A DNA stretch of 64,000 nt, taken from the NCBI GenBank assembly GCA_019009955.1, contig CM032232.1:53507001-53571000 (forward strand), read 5' to 3'. Position numbers and translations under genes: made by a program. How positions within the stretch are numbered: position 1 is the stretch's first letter; every line of letters begins with the position of its first letter. The stretch comes from Riptortus pedestris (lineage: Eukaryota; Arthropoda; Insecta; Hemiptera; Alydidae). Shown in pieces: positions 10,230-20,682 of this stretch. The notes beneath the pieces were generated by a model, which saw nothing but the letters and a program-made list of their open reading frames with translations, ran no database searches and was not told the DNA's origin.

Positions 10230-10417
10230 GGTAAGAAAAAACGCCTCGTTCCTTCACTGCTCTTTATTCGTTGTGGCAGAAGGCTGTGGAGTCGCAGGGA
10301 ATCCTTGGTTTCTGTCACATCATTGTGAAGAGGGCACTGATGATGGAGCGTATGCTCTGAAAGCGCTCTGTCACAACGAATAAAGAATAGTGAAGGAACG
10401 AGGCGTTTTTTCTTACC
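10230..10417. repeat. Second long inverted repeat, arms about 48 bp
   Basis: Arms 10230-10278 and 10370-10417: 'ggtaagaaaaaacgcctcg' at the left pairs with 'cgaggcgttttttcttacc' at the right, and 'tctttattcgttgtg' with 'cacaacgaataaaga'. It lies 20 bp after the first inverted repeat and has different arm sequence, so the two are distinct units. Confidence 0.85.
10337..10362 (+). ncRNA. Hammerhead-like half core
   Basis: CTGATGA, T, GGAGC-GTAT-GCTCT (five pairs, one G-U), GAAA, then GCGCTCTGTC. It lies inside the second inverted repeat next to its right arm. GTC is a possible cleavage triplet, but helix III is not evident. Confidence 0.45.
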
Positions 10418-11140
10418 GGATATAATAATTCCTTCACCATCCAGCACCTCAAAAATGGATTCTTCACTTCCAACAACACTGCTGTGGGACTTTTCTCTCG
10501 ATTCAGAAGTGTAAGGGAAGGTAATTTTATTTTTGAAGGACCAGTCATTATAATTATTGCATTCTAATTAAGTGCTGCTAATTGAAATGGTTAATATGCT
10601 TATTTTTTTTTTCCAATGGAGGTATTTATTGTATTCTCACTAAGAAAATGTCGGCTTCTTATTGATCTCATTCTGGAATCAATTCTATTCACTTATCCTG
10701 TTGTTTGGAGGAATCCGTCTATTAGCGGCTGCCTCGGAGGTGCAACCGGTTTCCCACGGCTTCCCATTGAAAAGGCTCTGCAGCTAAACCATGAATGAAC
10801 AAGGCAATTACCAGCAAACATTCGTCTATGTCAGTCTCTGCTCCAGGGGAGTCATTGTCTTTTTGGCTCGGGCATTAGTCAGGGAGGTCGGGTCACATAG
10901 GGTCAGAGGCAGGCACGTCTTCCATCATAGGAATCTCTCTGGAGGGTCTGTAGTCAATGCTGGAGGAGTTGGTTGTTCAAGTATTAAATGCACAGAGAAG
11001 GTCGAATGTGTTCAGTAAAAATAGTTTCAGGATTCGGGCAAACCACCTGGACGATTCGGATTCGGAGACGAACACGTCGAAAGTAAATCCTGAATGATCA
11101 GAAGCTGAGTCAACTTTACAAACATCGAGGAATCATTCCG
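10418..11140. other. Unique stretch, moderately GC-richer at 10670-11020
   Basis: Two overlapping forward frames (10616-10798, 10791-11018) cover the GC-richer part but show no domain, and neither is flanked by convincing splice sites. No repeat homology seen within this window. Confidence 0.4.
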
Positions 11141-11460
11141 GGAATCCCTGAAGGGAAATAAGCTATTTAAAAGCTTAATGCACATTCAAAAGATATGTTT
11201 ATTTCCAAGGATTTTACATAAGAGGACGAAAATGAGGTTCGTTCAAAATTATGTGTATATTTCTGTGTTACCCCTCGAGGGGCCTAGACGTTTGTTTGAT
11301 CGTCACTGAACTCGATATTTAGGCGTTTCGTGTAAAACTAAAGATCAAGTTTGTTAAAGGGGAAATGAGATCACTGGTGGGTTTAGAGAAAGGGAAATTT
11401 TGTAAATTCACATTCCTCCGCTAACTGGATCTAAACATTGTATAAAAATAATCTTATTGC
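11141..11460 (-). mobile_element. H element, 5' half missing
   Basis: A degraded 3' terminus ('gaatccctgaagggaaata', with 'agctatt' on the far side) is followed by 'gaggacgaaaatgaggttcg', 'tttgatcgtcactgaactcg' and 'tataaaaataatcttattgc'. It is cut off by the SINE-B copy at 11462. Confidence 0.75.
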
Positions 11461-11461
11461 A

Positions 11462-11800
11462 GGCGGTGCCACGCCACGGTTGTAGTTCGGCTTAAGGCGT
11501 GGGTACATTCACCATTTCCCTCAGTAAACTGATAATGAAAATAGATGCAGGTTCGACGCCTGCCATGAGTGAAGAATTTATGAGTTCACTAGTGTTACAG
11601 CGTTCGAAGACCAGCGAGAGTCTAACAAGTGTATACGTCTGAAGCCATTCGGGATGACTAACAATTATGACTCGTAGATCCCGTCCACAGGCAAAATGTG
11701 ACACAGGGTGACCAAATTTTCTCCGGCTACAATGAGGCCCGACAATGTACTGGAGACTCATTCCAAGCCCACAAGTGGTTAACGGGGGTTATAAGTCTTG
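11462..11800 (+). mobile_element. SINE-B, with tRNA-like head
   Basis: The head has a B-box-like 'gcaggttcgacgcctgcc' (11548-11565) after a putative A-box region 'tagttcggcttaagg'. The body shares ordered blocks with 8140-8370. It interrupts an H copy, hence is younger than it. Its end is near 'ggttataagtcttg'; the exact boundary is not clear. Confidence 0.6.
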
Positions 11801-12164
11801 TTGGTCACTCATTATTTTTAATTCCAATCATGAATTCCTCGTCCTGCTGCCATATCGTCGTGCTGTAATGCAAACCTAAAAAAAATCTTGTTGCAAATGT
11901 CTAACAATAATAATAACATTTAGTTATAAACGTTAAACTTTTACTGTGTGAGATGTGCAAATATTTTCGGGTTGACGTTTTCGTCGTGGAACGAATATTG
12001 TAAAACATTTATGCCCTACAATTGTGTTATATATTTTCTTTGTGCCTCGAAAATTAATACTAGTTTATTTGATTTTTTAGATATTTTAATTTACTGCGTT
12101 ATTTGTATTTTCTTGTTTTGAGCCTCCAATAAGCCTTAATTTCTACTAATCGAATTTTTAGAGA
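11801..12164. other. Stretch with probable decayed H interior
   Basis: 'aaaattaatactag' and 'tttcttgttttgagcctcca' near 12050-12130 resemble the reverse of the H2 interior, but the match is too poor to delimit. Confidence 0.35.
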
Positions 12165-12677
12165 TGACGAAAATGTGGTCCGTTCAAAATTATACTATAT
12201 TTGTCTGTTAATGCTCTAGCGGTCACAATTTTTGTTTGATCGTTACCAAACCCGGAATTTAATCGTTTTATGTAAAAAGGAAGATCAAGTTCGTTAATGG
12301 CTGAAATCGGACTAGTGGGAGGGGGTGGGGTTTAGAGGGGGGAGTTTTGAAAATTCGAAATATATCCGTTATTATGCGTCGGATCGAAAAATTGTATAGA
12401 ATCAATCTTATTGCAAATGAAATGTACTATAAATAGTGTTCTATACATTTATTCTGTATCTTGAATATTAACATTTGTATTATGTGTGTGGTCGGCAGGA
12501 GTTGGCTTTGTCCGGTAGTTTCCGTCGAGAGCTCTGGCGGCCTTTTCCGTAACTGTTCGTCCCTCGTGATTAAGTTTAGAGATCCCTTACTACTACAGTT
12601 GTTACTGGGCAGATTTCTCTACTGTAAAACTTCACGTGGGAAATCTGCTTAGTTTACGCAGCCCCTGCGTGACGGAC
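12165..12677 (-). mobile_element. H element (H1), 3' end missing
   Basis: Begins at 'gatgacgaaaatgtggtccg', so the terminal palindrome is lost. The TA core is reduced to 'atactatatttg'. It contains the GC-richer H1 block (12490-12600) and a perfect 5' end ('ttagtttacgcagcccctgc', then 'gtgacggac') before a T-run. Confidence 0.85.
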
Positions 12678-12832
12678 TTTTTTCATTGCCTAACAATCAG
12701 ATCCTGATTACAACGTAGTACAGGAGAAATAAAATATTGATGAAATCTCTTCTGTGTCATTTCAACAGGTGGGAAATGTATTTAGATTACTAGGTGGTAA
12801 GGTCTCATATATTTATAATAAGCGTACCACTC

Positions 12833-12860
12833 CTGAAGAGGCGTCTAAGAGGACGTGAAA
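12833..12860 (+). ncRNA. Hammerhead-like half core
   Basis: CTGAAGA, G, GCGTC-(6 nt)-GACGT (five pairs including one G-U), GAAA, then 'catggaggg'. The motif and its downstream text match the one at 37250, so both belong to one Penelope-like tail family. Confidence 0.45.
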
Positions 12861-12865
12861 CATGG

Positions 12866-12969
12866 AGGGTGAAAAATAAAAATATAGTGAATATAGACAA
12901 ATATAGAAAAAATAAAAATAGAAAAATTAAAATATAGTGAAAAGTAAAAATAATAGTGAAAAATAGGAG
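12866..12969 (+). repeat. A-rich low-complexity tract
   Basis: Irregular repeats of 'aaaaatatagtga' and 'aaaaataaaaata' directly downstream of the hammerhead-like motif. The tract is followed by a G-run. Confidence 0.7.
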
Positions 12970-14065
12970 GGGGGGGGGGTCCTTTCGCCATTTCACCTAC
13001 AACAAAGATTTTATTAAGGTCATATTTCGACAATATAAAGTGGAAGTAAATAACACAATTAAAGAGAAAAATATGTGTTTTAATTTCCATTACTAACGAA
13101 GGTACATTCCACATTTCTACAATTTGATAATTTATAAACAGACTTAGTGAAGATACAGTCATCCTAAGAAAACAACAAGATTCTAAATTGAAACTCGTAG
13201 GAATGTCAATACTGATTACAAGAATAAGGAACTAATTTGTGTTCAGGACATGTAAGTTCATTTTATTTATTAATTGAACAATTTGAAACCTACACCTAGA
13301 AACAATGTCGTACATTTTCGCGTAGTCTTAAGAACGGCTTGCATTTCGATTAGAAGAAGAGGGCTATAAATAAGACACGCATAGCACGGTGACGAACAGC
13401 TTCGAACCATTTACATTGGCAGAGGTCCGAGAGGAAACTGGGTGTTTTAGTATTCAACATGGAAGCCGATATACACCCAAGAATGACGCTCAGCTGGTCT
13501 CGTCTTAACGCACATTAAGGTATTGGTTACCACTTCTGAAATCCCAATCCAATGAGGGTTTGGTGTGTGTAATGTGTAGAATAGTAAGAAACAATTTACA
13601 ATGTTTTTGGGGAGGTTTCGCATGAGCCACTGACTTGTTCTTTTGTTATTTTTCTAACCTAGATGAACAGGTGATGGACGCAGTGTCTAGCCCGCACTCA
13701 CTCCGGAATCACTAGTAAATTTTAAAGCAGGGGGCCCCAGGTGACAGCTAGACGCAACCTTGAGTTTATATAACTTTTACAAGGATATAAAGGAGTTTGG
13801 AGCCCCTACGCCATTGTTGTTTATACTCGTGGATATTTACGGAATTTGGAAAGATGGCTCGACTAAGGAATGCTTACATTTAGCGAACTGAGCTATTTGG
13901 CTCAACGAGTCTAAGAAAAGGGCCTTTACTGGGCTAAACTCGTGGTTTTTTTTATTGTTATAAGAACTCACGCAGAGGCAGCGAAATCTGACCGGATTTC
14001 CTACTTGTTGGAATAAAACACAAGCGATCTCATCTCACCATATATTCTCTATTTCTATGTAATGT
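12970..14065. other. Stretch without recognisable feature
   Basis: About 1.1 kb of unique-looking sequence, somewhat GC-richer at 13340-13800. No domain, tRNA or family repeat recognised on either strand. Confidence 0.4.
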
Positions 14066-14853
14066 ACGTCACGCAGGGGCTGCGTTAAATTGCCACATTT
14101 CCCATGTGCGTCACGTATTTGAATTTATCTCAAAACGTAAAAGTTCAATGAGAACAATATTTGGTATTTAGGCTCAATTAAGTGATTCGAAATATAACAG
14201 CTTATTTTAATATTAAATGAGTAGGAGTGGGGGTTTCCTGAAGACCGAAAACTAATCATTTGTAGCGTATAACGCCTTTATACTTAGGTATACGACAAAA
14301 GTGTATATAACAAAAGTTACTCTAAATAACAAATTAAACAACTTTTGTTATGTGCATAATTGCCGAAAATCCAATAGGAAACGAAATATCACTATTTTTA
14401 ATTTCAGGCCCCCCGTATAACCCCCACTCCTGTTCGCCTCAGAGAATATTAACATAGCCTAAAGTCTAAGTTGGGTTAGTAGTAATATACATACCAAGTT
14501 TCATAAAATTCGGTTCAGCCGTTTATGCGTGAAAAGGTAACAAACAACACAAACAAACAAACAAACATACACGAAAGAAACAAAATGCAGTTATGGTGTC
14601 TATGACATGTGAAACGAAAAGTTATCGTGAAATTTCGCGAAAAAAATCAATGTACAGACAGAGGTTACAATTTTATATATATATATATTTGAAAATTCGA
14701 AATATCTCCGTTGTTATGAGTCGAATTGATATATAAAATTTTGAATGGACCTCTTTTTCGTTATTTTCTGGGTAGGATCGATGCACATTTGAAGACATTT
14801 TTCGAAAATACAATTATCTGTTCAACCTCAATAGCTCACTTCTCTTAGGGGTA
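14066..14853 (+). mobile_element. H element interrupted by a TA-element
   Basis: 5' hairpin end at 14066-14105, interior to about 14255, nested TA-element 14258-14681, then H again ('gaaatatctccgttgttatg', 'tgggtaggatcgatgcac'). The decayed 3' terminus is 'cttctcttaggggtaatttg' and 'ctag'. The middle of the H body is deleted at the left junction. Confidence 0.8.
14258..14681 (+). mobile_element. TA-element, 5' truncated
   Basis: Starts inside a 298-bp monomer and runs to the constant 3' end: 'ttcggttcagccgtttatgc', an (AAAC)n-like stretch, 'aatgcagttatggtgtctat', 'tcgcgaaaaaaatc', 'gaggttacaattttatat'. It is flanked on the right by a TA tract and H sequence. Confidence 0.8.
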
Positions 14854-14919
14854 ATTTGCTAGAACTGATGAATGAAGCAGGGTTTTGGTTACCGAAACTT
14901 GCTTACTATTTCAGTTACG

Positions 14920-15575
14920 AAGAAATAGATAGAACAGAAATTGTAGGATATATATTTCACTATCCGACCAAAATAACTGCGTTATTTTGAATTTTTGAAT
15001 CCCCCCCCCCAAACCATCCCTATATCAGGTCCAATTTCAGCCAATAACAAATATGATCTATAGTGTTGACTGAAACGGTTCAATAAAGAGTATGGTACTA
15101 TAGATCAAATAAACATATTCAAGACACGAACGTAAAATCTTTATTGGTGACGGCATCACACGACTAACTCGCATAGTTAAGGTTCATGATATAACTGTTT
15201 ATTGTAAATATGACATAAGTTGGAGTGGGGATTTACCAAAGGCTGAAAAGTAAAAAATCTCAATATCTCGCTTAATATTCATTATAGAGGAGATATGTAC
15301 ATATTATTTAGTTTATTGGTAATTTATTTTTCAATAAGATTGATTCTATACATGTTTTTGATCGGACGTATAATAATGGAGATATTCAGTATTTTCGAAA
15401 TTCCCACGCTAAACCCCTCCCCACCTCGTCCAATTTCAACCATTGACGAACATGTAAAAGTTTTGAAAGAACATCCTTTTCGATATCTCGCGGGTAGGGT
15501 CGATTGATATTTTAATATATATTTTGAAAATCAGGTCACGAGTATAAACACAATAGCTGATTTTCACAAATGATC
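14920..15575 (+). mobile_element. H element (H2), 5' truncated
   Basis: Contains the second half of one central module (C-run at 15001, then 'tccaatttcagccaataaca'), the linker 'gatcaaataaacatattcaa' and a full second module ending 'cgtccaatttcaaccattga'. It then jumps straight to the 3' body without a TA core. The terminus is degraded ('agctgattttcacaaatgat'). Confidence 0.75.
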
Positions 15576-15915
15576 TTATATAAACAACTAAAAATATGGG
15601 TTTTGTTCATTAGAAGTTTGGAGGCCTGTACAATACACCGATAGGTGGATAAAGCTGATCTAAGCCTGGAAGTATCATGACCGAACCAACGAGGTATGAG
15701 AGTGTTAAGAAAGTTATTAGGCCCGAGACAATCTAGTTATGTCATGGCTGGCTTCAGCCTCTCATTATAATCTTAATTACTGTATTTAGAAGCCCACGTC
15801 GGCTCCCATTTTACAGCCTTTAGTCAGAGGCCGTTCTATTAGTAATACACACTTTATTTAATTCACAACATATGTTATTCTTATCGCAAAGTTACCGCTC
15901 GAATTCACTCTCCTT
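15576..15915. other. Stretch without recognisable feature
   Basis: Unique-looking sequence between two H insertions. Nothing recognised. Confidence 0.4.
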
Positions 15916-15937
15916 TTAGCAGATTTCTCTTAAGGGA
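15916..15937 (-). mobile_element. H element 3' terminus stub
   Basis: 'tttagcagatttctcttaag' then 'gga'. Only the terminal palindrome half remains; it is cut by the TA-element at 15938. It and 17893-18331 probably bracket one original H copy. Confidence 0.65.
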
Positions 15938-16276
15938 CATAACGTTCATATTTGCCGAAAAACCAATAAGAAACAAAATATAGCTATTTTTAATTTCTGG
16001 CTTCCCTTATAGTCCCCACTCCTGTTCGTCTCAGAGAATTTTAATATAGCCTAAAGTCTAAGTTGGGTTAGTAGTAATATATATACCAAGTTTCATAAAA
16101 TTCGGTTCAGCCGTTTATGCGGGAAAAGGTAACAATCAAACAAACAAACAAACAGACACCAAAGAAACAAAATGCAGTTATGGTGTCTATGACATGTGAA
16201 ACGAAAAGTTATCGTGAAATTTCGCGAAAAAAATCAAAGTACAGACAGAGGTTACAATTTTTTATATATATATATA
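15938..16276 (+). mobile_element. TA-element, 5' truncated
   Basis: Starts mid-monomer ('cataacgttcatatttgccg') and ends with the family 3' end and a short TA tract that leads directly into the next TA-element, giving a head-to-tail pair. Confidence 0.8.
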
Positions 16277-16278
16277 TA

Positions 16279-17890
16279 CTAGCTCAGATACCCGGCTTCG
16301 CCCGGGATTTGATTTGAGGCTGAATGGTGATGGTATTTTTTTGGCAAGGCTTTACTTTGCACAATATTTTAACCTTTACCCGTCCCAGTGTTTAGGGTTA
16401 ATACCCGTTGTTGGCATTTATTGATAAGAAAATTATTTTTTTATGTAAGTATTCACTGTCCTCCAAATTGTCATATTTCCCGTCTTCTGTGCATTAAGCA
16501 TAGATTTCAGTTATTAAGGACAAAATTTTAACATAGATTGAATTCATTTTTCTATAATATAATATTTCTACGCAAATTAATTTCTCCACACATTGTTCCT
16601 GGAGAAATGTATAAAACAAAAGTTAATCTAAATAACAAAGTAAACAACTTTTGTTATGTAAATGTTTGTCGAAAAACAAATAGACAATGAAATATCGCGA
16701 ATTTTTATTTCAGGCCTCCCTTATAACACCCACTCCCGTTCTAACCTAAAAATTTTAATATAGCTTATAATCATGGCAGAATTAATGCTAATTGACATAC
16801 CAAGTTTTTTTAAGTTCGGTTTAATCGTTAGCGCCCAATAAAATAGTTGACTCCCGCTTTAGTTTAGTGTATATCTCGTTTATACTTTGTTAAAAGAAAA
16901 AAAATGAATATGACAAAAGTTACTCTAAATTACAAAATAAACAACTTTTGTTATAAGCATATTTGCCGAAAAACCAATAGGAAACGAAATACAGTTATTT
17001 TTAATTTCTGGCTTCCCTTACAACCCCCACTCCTGCCCGTCCCTAGAAATGTTAGTATAGCTTATTATAATGAAGGCGTTAGTAGTAATTCACATGCCGA
17101 GTTTGGTTTAATTCGGTTGAGTCTTTAGTGCCAAATAAAATTGTGGACTTCCGCAGTAGTTTTTAGCGTATAACTCATTTATACTTCCGTATACGGCAAA
17201 AGTGCATATTAAAAAAGTTACTCTAAATAACAAAATAAACAACTTTTGTTATGTGCATATTTGCTGAAAAGGGGATAGGAAACGAAATATCGCTATTTTT
17301 AATTTCAGGCCTTCTATATAACCCCCACTCCTGCCCGTCCCTAGAAATGTTAGTATGGCTTATTATAAGGAAGGCATTAGTACTAATTCACATACCGAGT
17401 TTGGCTTAGCTCGGTTGAGTCTTTTGTGCCAAATAAAATTGTTGACTTCCGCAGTAGTTTTTAGCGTATAACTCATTTATACTTCCGTATACGGCAAAAA
17501 CGCATATAACAAAAGTTACTCTAAATAACAAAATAAACAACTTTTGTTATGTGCATATTTGCTGAAAAGGCAATAGGAAACGAAATATCGCTATTTTTAA
17601 TTTCAGGCCTTCCTTATAACCCCCACTCCTGTTCGTCGCAGCGGATATTAATATAGCCTAAAGTCTAAGTTGGGTTAGTTGTAATATATATACCAAGTTT
17701 CATAAAATTCGGTTCAGCCGTTTTTGCGTGAAAAGGTAACAAACAAACAAACAAACAAACAAACAAACAGACACCAAAGAAACAAAATGCAGTTATGGTG
17801 TCTATGACATGTGAAACGAAGAGTTATCGTGAAATTTCGCAAAAAAAATGAATGTACAGACAGAGGTTACAATTTTATATATATATATAT
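16279..17890 (+). mobile_element. TA-element, longest copy
   Basis: 5' end 'actagctcagatacccgg' with the GC palindrome CCCGGCTTCGCCCGGG (16291-16306); about 310 bp of unique 5' body; four 298-bp monomers; then the conserved 3' end and (TA)n. No open frame of note. The 'cggttcagccgttt' block followed by AAAC repeats is widespread at 3' ends of arthropod retroposons, which I infer as its mode. It shares its 5' palindrome with the reverse copy at 62222-63114. Confidence 0.8.
16621..17770 (+). repeat. 298-bp tandem monomers inside TA-element
   Basis: 'gttaatctaaa' or 'gttactctaaa' recurs at about 16621, 16919, 17217 and 17515. Each monomer contains an inverted pair AACAAAAGTT ... AACTTTTGTT about 22 bp apart, then 'ggaaacgaaata', 'acccccactcctg', and a 'cgagtttggtttaattcgg'-type block that turns into the terminal 'cggttcagcc' block in the last unit. 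Confidence 0.85.
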
Positions 17891-17892
17891 AT

Positions 17893-18331
17893 ATATATAT
17901 CTGTCTGTTACCGCTCTAGCGGTTGCAATTTTTGTTTGATCGTTACCAAACTCGATATTTAGTCGTTTTATGTAAAAAGAAAGATCAAGTTCGTTAACGG
18001 CTGAAATCAGATCAGTGGGAGGGGGGTTTAGAGGGGAGGATTTTTGAAAATTCAAAATATCTCTGTTACTATACGTCGGATCGAAAAATTGTACAGAATC
18101 AATCTTATTGCAAATTAAATTTGCTATAAATATTGGTATATACATTTATTCTCTATCGTAATATTAACCGAGATATTTGCATTTTTATTAAGTGTAACGG
18201 ACGAGATATGGTTTCCGCCAAAAGCTAGTTCGGCCGTTTCTGTAACTGATCGGCACTCGTATGGAGATTTCTCTATTGTATAACTTTACGTGGGAAATGT
18301 GCTTAGTTTACGCAGCCCCTGCGTGACGGAC
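17893..18331 (-). mobile_element. H element (H1), TA core to 5' end
   Basis: Resumes at the TA core with 'ctgtctgttaccgctctagc' and proceeds to a perfect 5' end ('tttacgcagcccctgcgtga', 'cggac'). Its interior block 'ccgccaaaagctagttcggc' is a variant shared with 54411-54866. Confidence 0.85.
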
Positions 18332-18336
18332 TTTTT

Positions 18337-18555
18337 CGGGCTGAGGTTATGACAATAAAATGTCATCTGACTTGGTATTAATCTTACTCTGAAGACCTAA
18401 TGTGGTGGGTTCGATTTCCGCTTAGACTTTAGGAATTTATTTACTGACGAACTCCTTAAATAAAATATTTATACTCACCCTCCCTAGAAATGCGCTGTAA
18501 CCTGTAGATAAACTATATCAATTAGCCGAAAATGTAAACAAAGTGGAAGCCAACA
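18337..18555 (+). mobile_element. SINE-L
   Basis: B box 'gggttcgatttccgc', body 'aggaatttatttactgacga', tail 'cctgtagataaac'. It abuts the H 5' end with only a T-run between, so one may have inserted into the other's edge. Confidence 0.75.
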
Positions 18556-20189
18556 ATCGAAAATAACCCTCTCGTTTAGTAAATAACTGTTTTTGCATTT
18601 GAATGTTACGTATATGATACAGGATTTTAAATCTCTACTGACAAAAGAAAATGTTATATGTTGGACCAGTACATTCGTATTTTGTACATTTTTTATTCTT
18701 TGAATTTATGATGCACAATTATTTGATTATACACACTAAATCTTGTTGGTGGGATCAAATATTAAAACTTAATTTATTTTAGCTTATTTCTCATGTGTTG
18801 TAATTGTTCGCTTGCGATGTCATCTTAAACTCTATTTTCTATATCTCCTCTTATAAGGAAAAACACTTCAAATTTACGTTAGGCGTGACATGATTAGTGA
18901 TTATTACTGAATAGTAAGTACAGCCATGAGTAGCTGAATAACAGTACATACCGTAACAATTGTAGGACTTTAAAGATTAACAATATTTATTATTATTTTA
19001 CATTTTTCGTTCTAGCTCAAATTAATGTAGGTATATCGTTATTTTATTTTAAGCGCCCCCAACCTCTTCCTCCCGATCCTCTTAGTCCGATTACATGACA
19101 AATTTGGTCATTAGCTTACAAAGAATCGTTTAAGTTTTTAGGAAGTCCCTAGGAAATATAATCTTCATTAATGATGTCCCATCGAACATATTTTCATGAA
19201 CCTTATAAATGAAAAGGACAACATTCATAGAAAATTCGTGACAAGATTGGATCTACAGAATTTTTTGATCCAACTCATATTAACAGAGATATTTTGAATT
19301 TTCAAATTCCACCACCCCCTCTTAACCCCCCATTTAAAGTTGAGATGGGTAAAAATCCGATGGCTAGTGATAGTCACAAGGCTGTTACATAGTGTCATTT
19401 ACTAAATACTTTTGTGATATGAAACTTTAATAGGGTGTCGTTATCTGTGTTTCCTATCAGTTCTGTTACTTGTTTAAAGTTCAGTTTACACAGTTACAGT
19501 AATTTATAATTGTTATCTTTCCTAAATAAAAAAGCACTGATCTCACACTCACTAATAAAAAAGGGCTCCATTTTTCCTTATTCATATAAATCACCGCAAT
19601 TTGTCGAATTTACAAGGCCAAAAGTTCACTATTTTATTGTTATTCACTATAACCATTTGTACCGAGTGCACATTCATGTCGACAGGCAGACAGTTAAAAT
19701 ACGGGCGTTGCTTATAACTTCTAAAATGTATGTGACATTCTGTAATCCCAGACTAATAAGTGAAGAAATAATAAAATTATATACGATCATTGACATTGAA
19801 CAGTTAGAGGGACCCAGGTGTTTTTCGTGGGAAGACAATAAATAGCATCTACCCACTGCTTCCTATTGATAATTCACAAGCATTTGTAACAGGTTAGGAA
19901 TGTGAGCATACAACGGGTAAAAGAAGTTATTACATTGTCAGTACTGTCTTCAAATAACATATGTATTTTATTTCTTGGCGTATTTTTCAGCTCAAAGTAA
20001 AATATTTATATTTATTATAAGATTTTCAGGAAAGAGTCTTATGCATAAATATACAACTTCAATTTACATTACACAATTTTGAAAAAAAAATATAAAAAAT
20101 GAAATCTTTAAAGGAAGTAGAAGGATAGAGCAATCATGATACATACATATTGTTACCATGCTGGTTAGTTTATGATTTAGGGTCCTAGT
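18556..20189. other. Unique AT-rich stretch with one H fragment
   Basis: An H-like fragment is visible at 19200-19345 (+) ('tgatccaactcatattaaca', 'gagatattttgaattttc', C-runs). A 111-residue forward frame at 19510-19845 lacks any domain I know and is AT-biased throughout, so I do not call it a gene. Confidence 0.5.
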
Positions 20190-20400
20190 AATTATTATTA
20201 TTTTTAACGTCCACTTTTTGGTGCTATGGCTAATCGGGACGGGTTATCTACATGTTACCACTCTTTTCTAGCCAGGGTGCGACTAAGGATATTATTTAAT
20301 GAGTTCATCACTAAATAAATTTCTATTGTCCAGGCTGGAATCGAGCTCGCGACTCGAGGATTCCCTGACAATTGGATACTAATGATCTATCTAATAGAGA
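20190..20400 (-). mobile_element. SINE-L
   Basis: 'aacgtccactttttggtgct', 'gacgggttatctac', 'cttttctagccagggtg', then the reversed B box 'ggaatcgagctcgcg'. The head is diverged at its far end. Confidence 0.85.
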
Positions 20401-20484
20401 ATAGTCACATATATTCTGATATTTTTATGTGGAAATAATCTTTAATAAAAATACATTAAACCATTGCTTTAAAGGGATATTAAG

Positions 20485-20682
20485 GGGCTCAGGTTAGCCA
20501 TTTCAGTTACGGCGTTGGTCTAAATCTCAATTAGTAAACCTAGAGAAATGTGTTCCATTCTCACCTGGGCATTATGAATGCATTTAGTGGTGAACTCATT
20601 AAATAAAATCCTTAATCCAACCCTGGATAGAAAAGGGTGTTATTATCCTTAGTAGCATAAAGTAGATGTTAATAAATAACAT
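20485..20682 (+). mobile_element. SINE-L, complete
   Basis: Starts 'ggggctcaggttagcc', keeps the Leu-like 'acggcgttggtctaaatctc', a decayed B box, 'aactcattaaataaaatcct' and the tail 'gtagatgttaataaataa'. It lies about 85 bp from an inverted copy. Confidence 0.85.

Noticed and set aside
10013..10417. A MITE with terminal inverted repeats
   Set aside because: The arms meet near the centre with short spacers and carry hammerhead-like motifs; no target duplication was found outside them.
10616..11018. Overlapping forward frames in a GC-richer stretch
   Set aside because: No domain, no consistent frame and no splice signals. Kept only as an unannotated unique stretch.
12461..12652. Forward open frame, resembling one at 23997-24200
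   Set aside because: Both lie in the same GC-richer block of reverse-oriented H1 copies. Their likeness reflects shared transposon ancestry, and the frame has no domain and no support in the + oriented copies.
16621..17770. CRISPR-like array or satellite
   Set aside because: 298-bp contiguous monomers without spacers inside a retroposon-like element, in animal DNA.
19510..19845. 111-residue forward open frame
   Set aside because: AT-driven composition, overlapped by an opposite frame, no domain and no splice context.
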